64,000 nt of DNA from Rhynchospora pubera (Eukaryota > Streptophyta > Magnoliopsida > Poales > Cyperaceae), in the NCBI GenBank assembly GCA_028095005.1, contig CM051463.1, forward strand, positions 5,006,295 to 5,070,294. Direction: 5' to 3'. Each line of letters starts with the position of its first letter. Position 1 is the stretch's first letter. Both the position numbers and the translations under genes were made by a program. This document shows, in pieces, positions 62,415-64,000 of the stretch. The notes beneath the pieces were generated by a model. That model was not told the DNA's origin. It searched no databases and saw only the letters and a list, made by a program, of their open reading frames with translations.

Positions 62415-64000
62415 GTTTACTCGATATAAATTATAAATTTTAGATTTCTTTATTTCTTCCTAATTTTTCTTCCATCCATTATTAAAACAAAATTATTTAT
62501 GCAATTAATTGAATTATATATACTTCTTTGTGTAAATGACTGAATTTTTTTCGCATGAGTGGACAATTTACCGAGTGGGATGTGTTGTAGATAAAAGTGA
62601 CCACCATTCTATTTACCCTAATTATATATTTCTTCAAAAATATATATAATTTTGCTGAAAAAATTCCATCATGCTGCTAAACATACACTAGGGCCATTCA
62701 ATTGACTTAACTACCATTACCCAAAAAAAAACTTCTGAAACAGTTAATAAATGAAGATTGCAACGGGTAAGACCCGTTACAAAGGGTCCTGTTGTTGTTT
62801 CTATAATAGCCGTTACAAATATTGCAATGGTTTATACTTAAATAACATTTAAATAATGTAGTCGAAAGCCAATCACTTGTGTACATCTATGTCTGATCCA
62901 TCTGAAAAATCAAAAGTCTGCAAACGTCAAGGTTTAGAGTTATAGCTCAATTTATCACATAAGGTTTTTGGGCCGTTTACCAATATCATAAATCGCTCTT
63001 AGAATACTCTATCTCATTAGCGAGCGTACGCTTATACAATCTAGCATTCGAGAAAAATTGGATAGTATTTTCCCGTATATTCGCTTAATATATATGCCAA
63101 CACACGATTGCTCGTGCGTACACATCCATGAGAAAAATGTCGTTGAATTTTTCTCAAACACCTGATTGCAGCTTGATAAAGGCTTTAAAACCTAGGTCAA
63201 ATGAATTTATAACCTTGTTCTACCTTACTAATCGTTCTGGTAAAGCTAAGGGTCGAACCCAAGAGACGGTGAAAATGAGTACCGGACTTAGTTTTTCTTA
63301 AAAGTTAGACAATAAAAATTGTGAGGATTTAATTTAAAAGAATCTACTAAATAATAATTAATAAAATAATTATAAATATTTTTTTGGTTGATTTTGTGTT
63401 TCTAGATGTTCAAATAAATGCAAGAGATGTCCTAGGGGTTTAGTGTTCAATTAGTTTGGCTCTAAAGCATCTCAGTCTTCGATTTTCATCTAGACAGAGC
63501 CTAATTTCGGTCCGAAATATAAGGATTTTGGTCCGAAATTCTTACTATTTTGGTCTGAAATTGCTTTAAAATGAATGTTTCGACTTGATATCTCTATACG
63601 ACTCTATGTGAAGGGTACTTAACAACCAGACCTAAGTTATAACCTCAGTTTTCACGATTTCGATTTTAACTTGGTTTGGAACTTGGTTTTCGCCTCGTAA
63701 ACAATTAAACGTATACTTTCGTCCTAATCTAATTGTTTAGGTGAGTTAAGTTGGGGTTCTAGAAATATTTAAAGTCCTGTCGGATCAATAAAAGTTGCAC
63801 CTGTCGGTCGCATCTAACCTTCTCTTTCAAGTGTTGGTTTATTTCATATACTTAACCATTCAATTAATTATTTTTGTCTAATGCCCTAACGGTGCTGCAG
63901 ACATCATTAAGTAGACAACAAAGCAAATAATCAAATTAACTAAGCAAACGATTAATCTCAACGAAACTCATCACATAAACATAACATAAATGATCAAGTC
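62415..64000. other. Right-edge region, possible retrotransposon LTR remnant
   Basis: At 62756-62820 an AACGGGTAAGACCCGTTAC palindrome and TAATAGCCGTTAC recall CACTA subterminal repeats and may be a fragment of another element. From about 62900 on, phrases such as AAGGGTCGAACCCAAGAGAC (63249-63268) are of the type seen in non-coding LTR derivatives, similar in style to 48380-48430. No gene seen. The region is cut by the window edge. Confidence 0.4.

Overview
The window is nuclear DNA of a flowering plant. It is AT-rich, and its genes are short exons separated by GT-AG introns. Patatin-like phospholipase, BAHD-acyltransferase and plant-type Gypsy, Copia, LINE, CACTA, MULE and hAT sequences are all present. 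I cannot name the species. A non-grass angiosperm is likely from composition, but this is inference.

Host genes. Three complete genes lie on the + strand. At 417-1878 is a 3-exon, 189-aa orthologue of SCNM1, a matrin-type zinc-finger protein of the minor (U12) spliceosome. At 5762-8526 and 30301-35069 are two 6-exon patatin-like phospholipases (398 and 400 aa, roughly 80% identical by eye). They share intron positions and promoter remnants, so they are tandem duplicates pushed about 22 kb apart by later insertions. Downstream of the second copy (about 37.25-37.99 kb) are a relic resembling the SCNM1 promoter region and a relic of a PLP 3' flank. These suggest that the ancestral array was larger and has partly collapsed. 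A BAHD acyltransferase pseudogene lies at 43.8-44.35 kb.

Mobile elements, left to right. A hAT-type MITE (3230-3557) and two MULE-type MITEs lie upstream of PLP1. A full-length Tekay/Del-like Gypsy retrotransposon on the - strand (9073-21514) has 3.74-kb LTRs, a perfect 5-bp target duplication (AAGGG), an initiator-Met primer site and a polypurine tract. Its two LTRs differ at only about seven positions by eye, so the insertion is young, yet pol is broken by a frameshift in the integrase zinc finger. Two related hAT MITEs sit almost adjacent at 22.2-22.9 kb. A 5'-truncated L1-type LINE (25656-28033, 17-bp target duplication) carries an unbroken RT frame. Two hairpin MITEs sit in TA microsatellites inside intron 3 of the second PLP gene. 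A Mutator-type MITE lies at 36084-36488. A 4.8-kb non-autonomous CACTA (38260-43035, TSD TTG) carries gene-like fragments. A Copia LTR (45494-49934) is interrupted by a 1.1-kb long-TIR MULE. A 4.9-kb TIR-bounded element occupies about 53991-58859. A 2.9-kb CACTA (59482-62411, TSD GCA) carries a decayed zinc-knuckle gene.

No new multi-gene system is evident. The most notable structure is a group of hairpin MITEs that differ at their ends but share one inner module and favour TA-rich or TA-microsatellite targets, like the Micron elements described in rice. Other points of interest are the collapsed tandem array around the PLP genes, gene-fragment capture in both CACTA elements, and a Copia LTR with internal sequence on both sides. 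All similarity judgements were made by reading; no alignment or database search was run.
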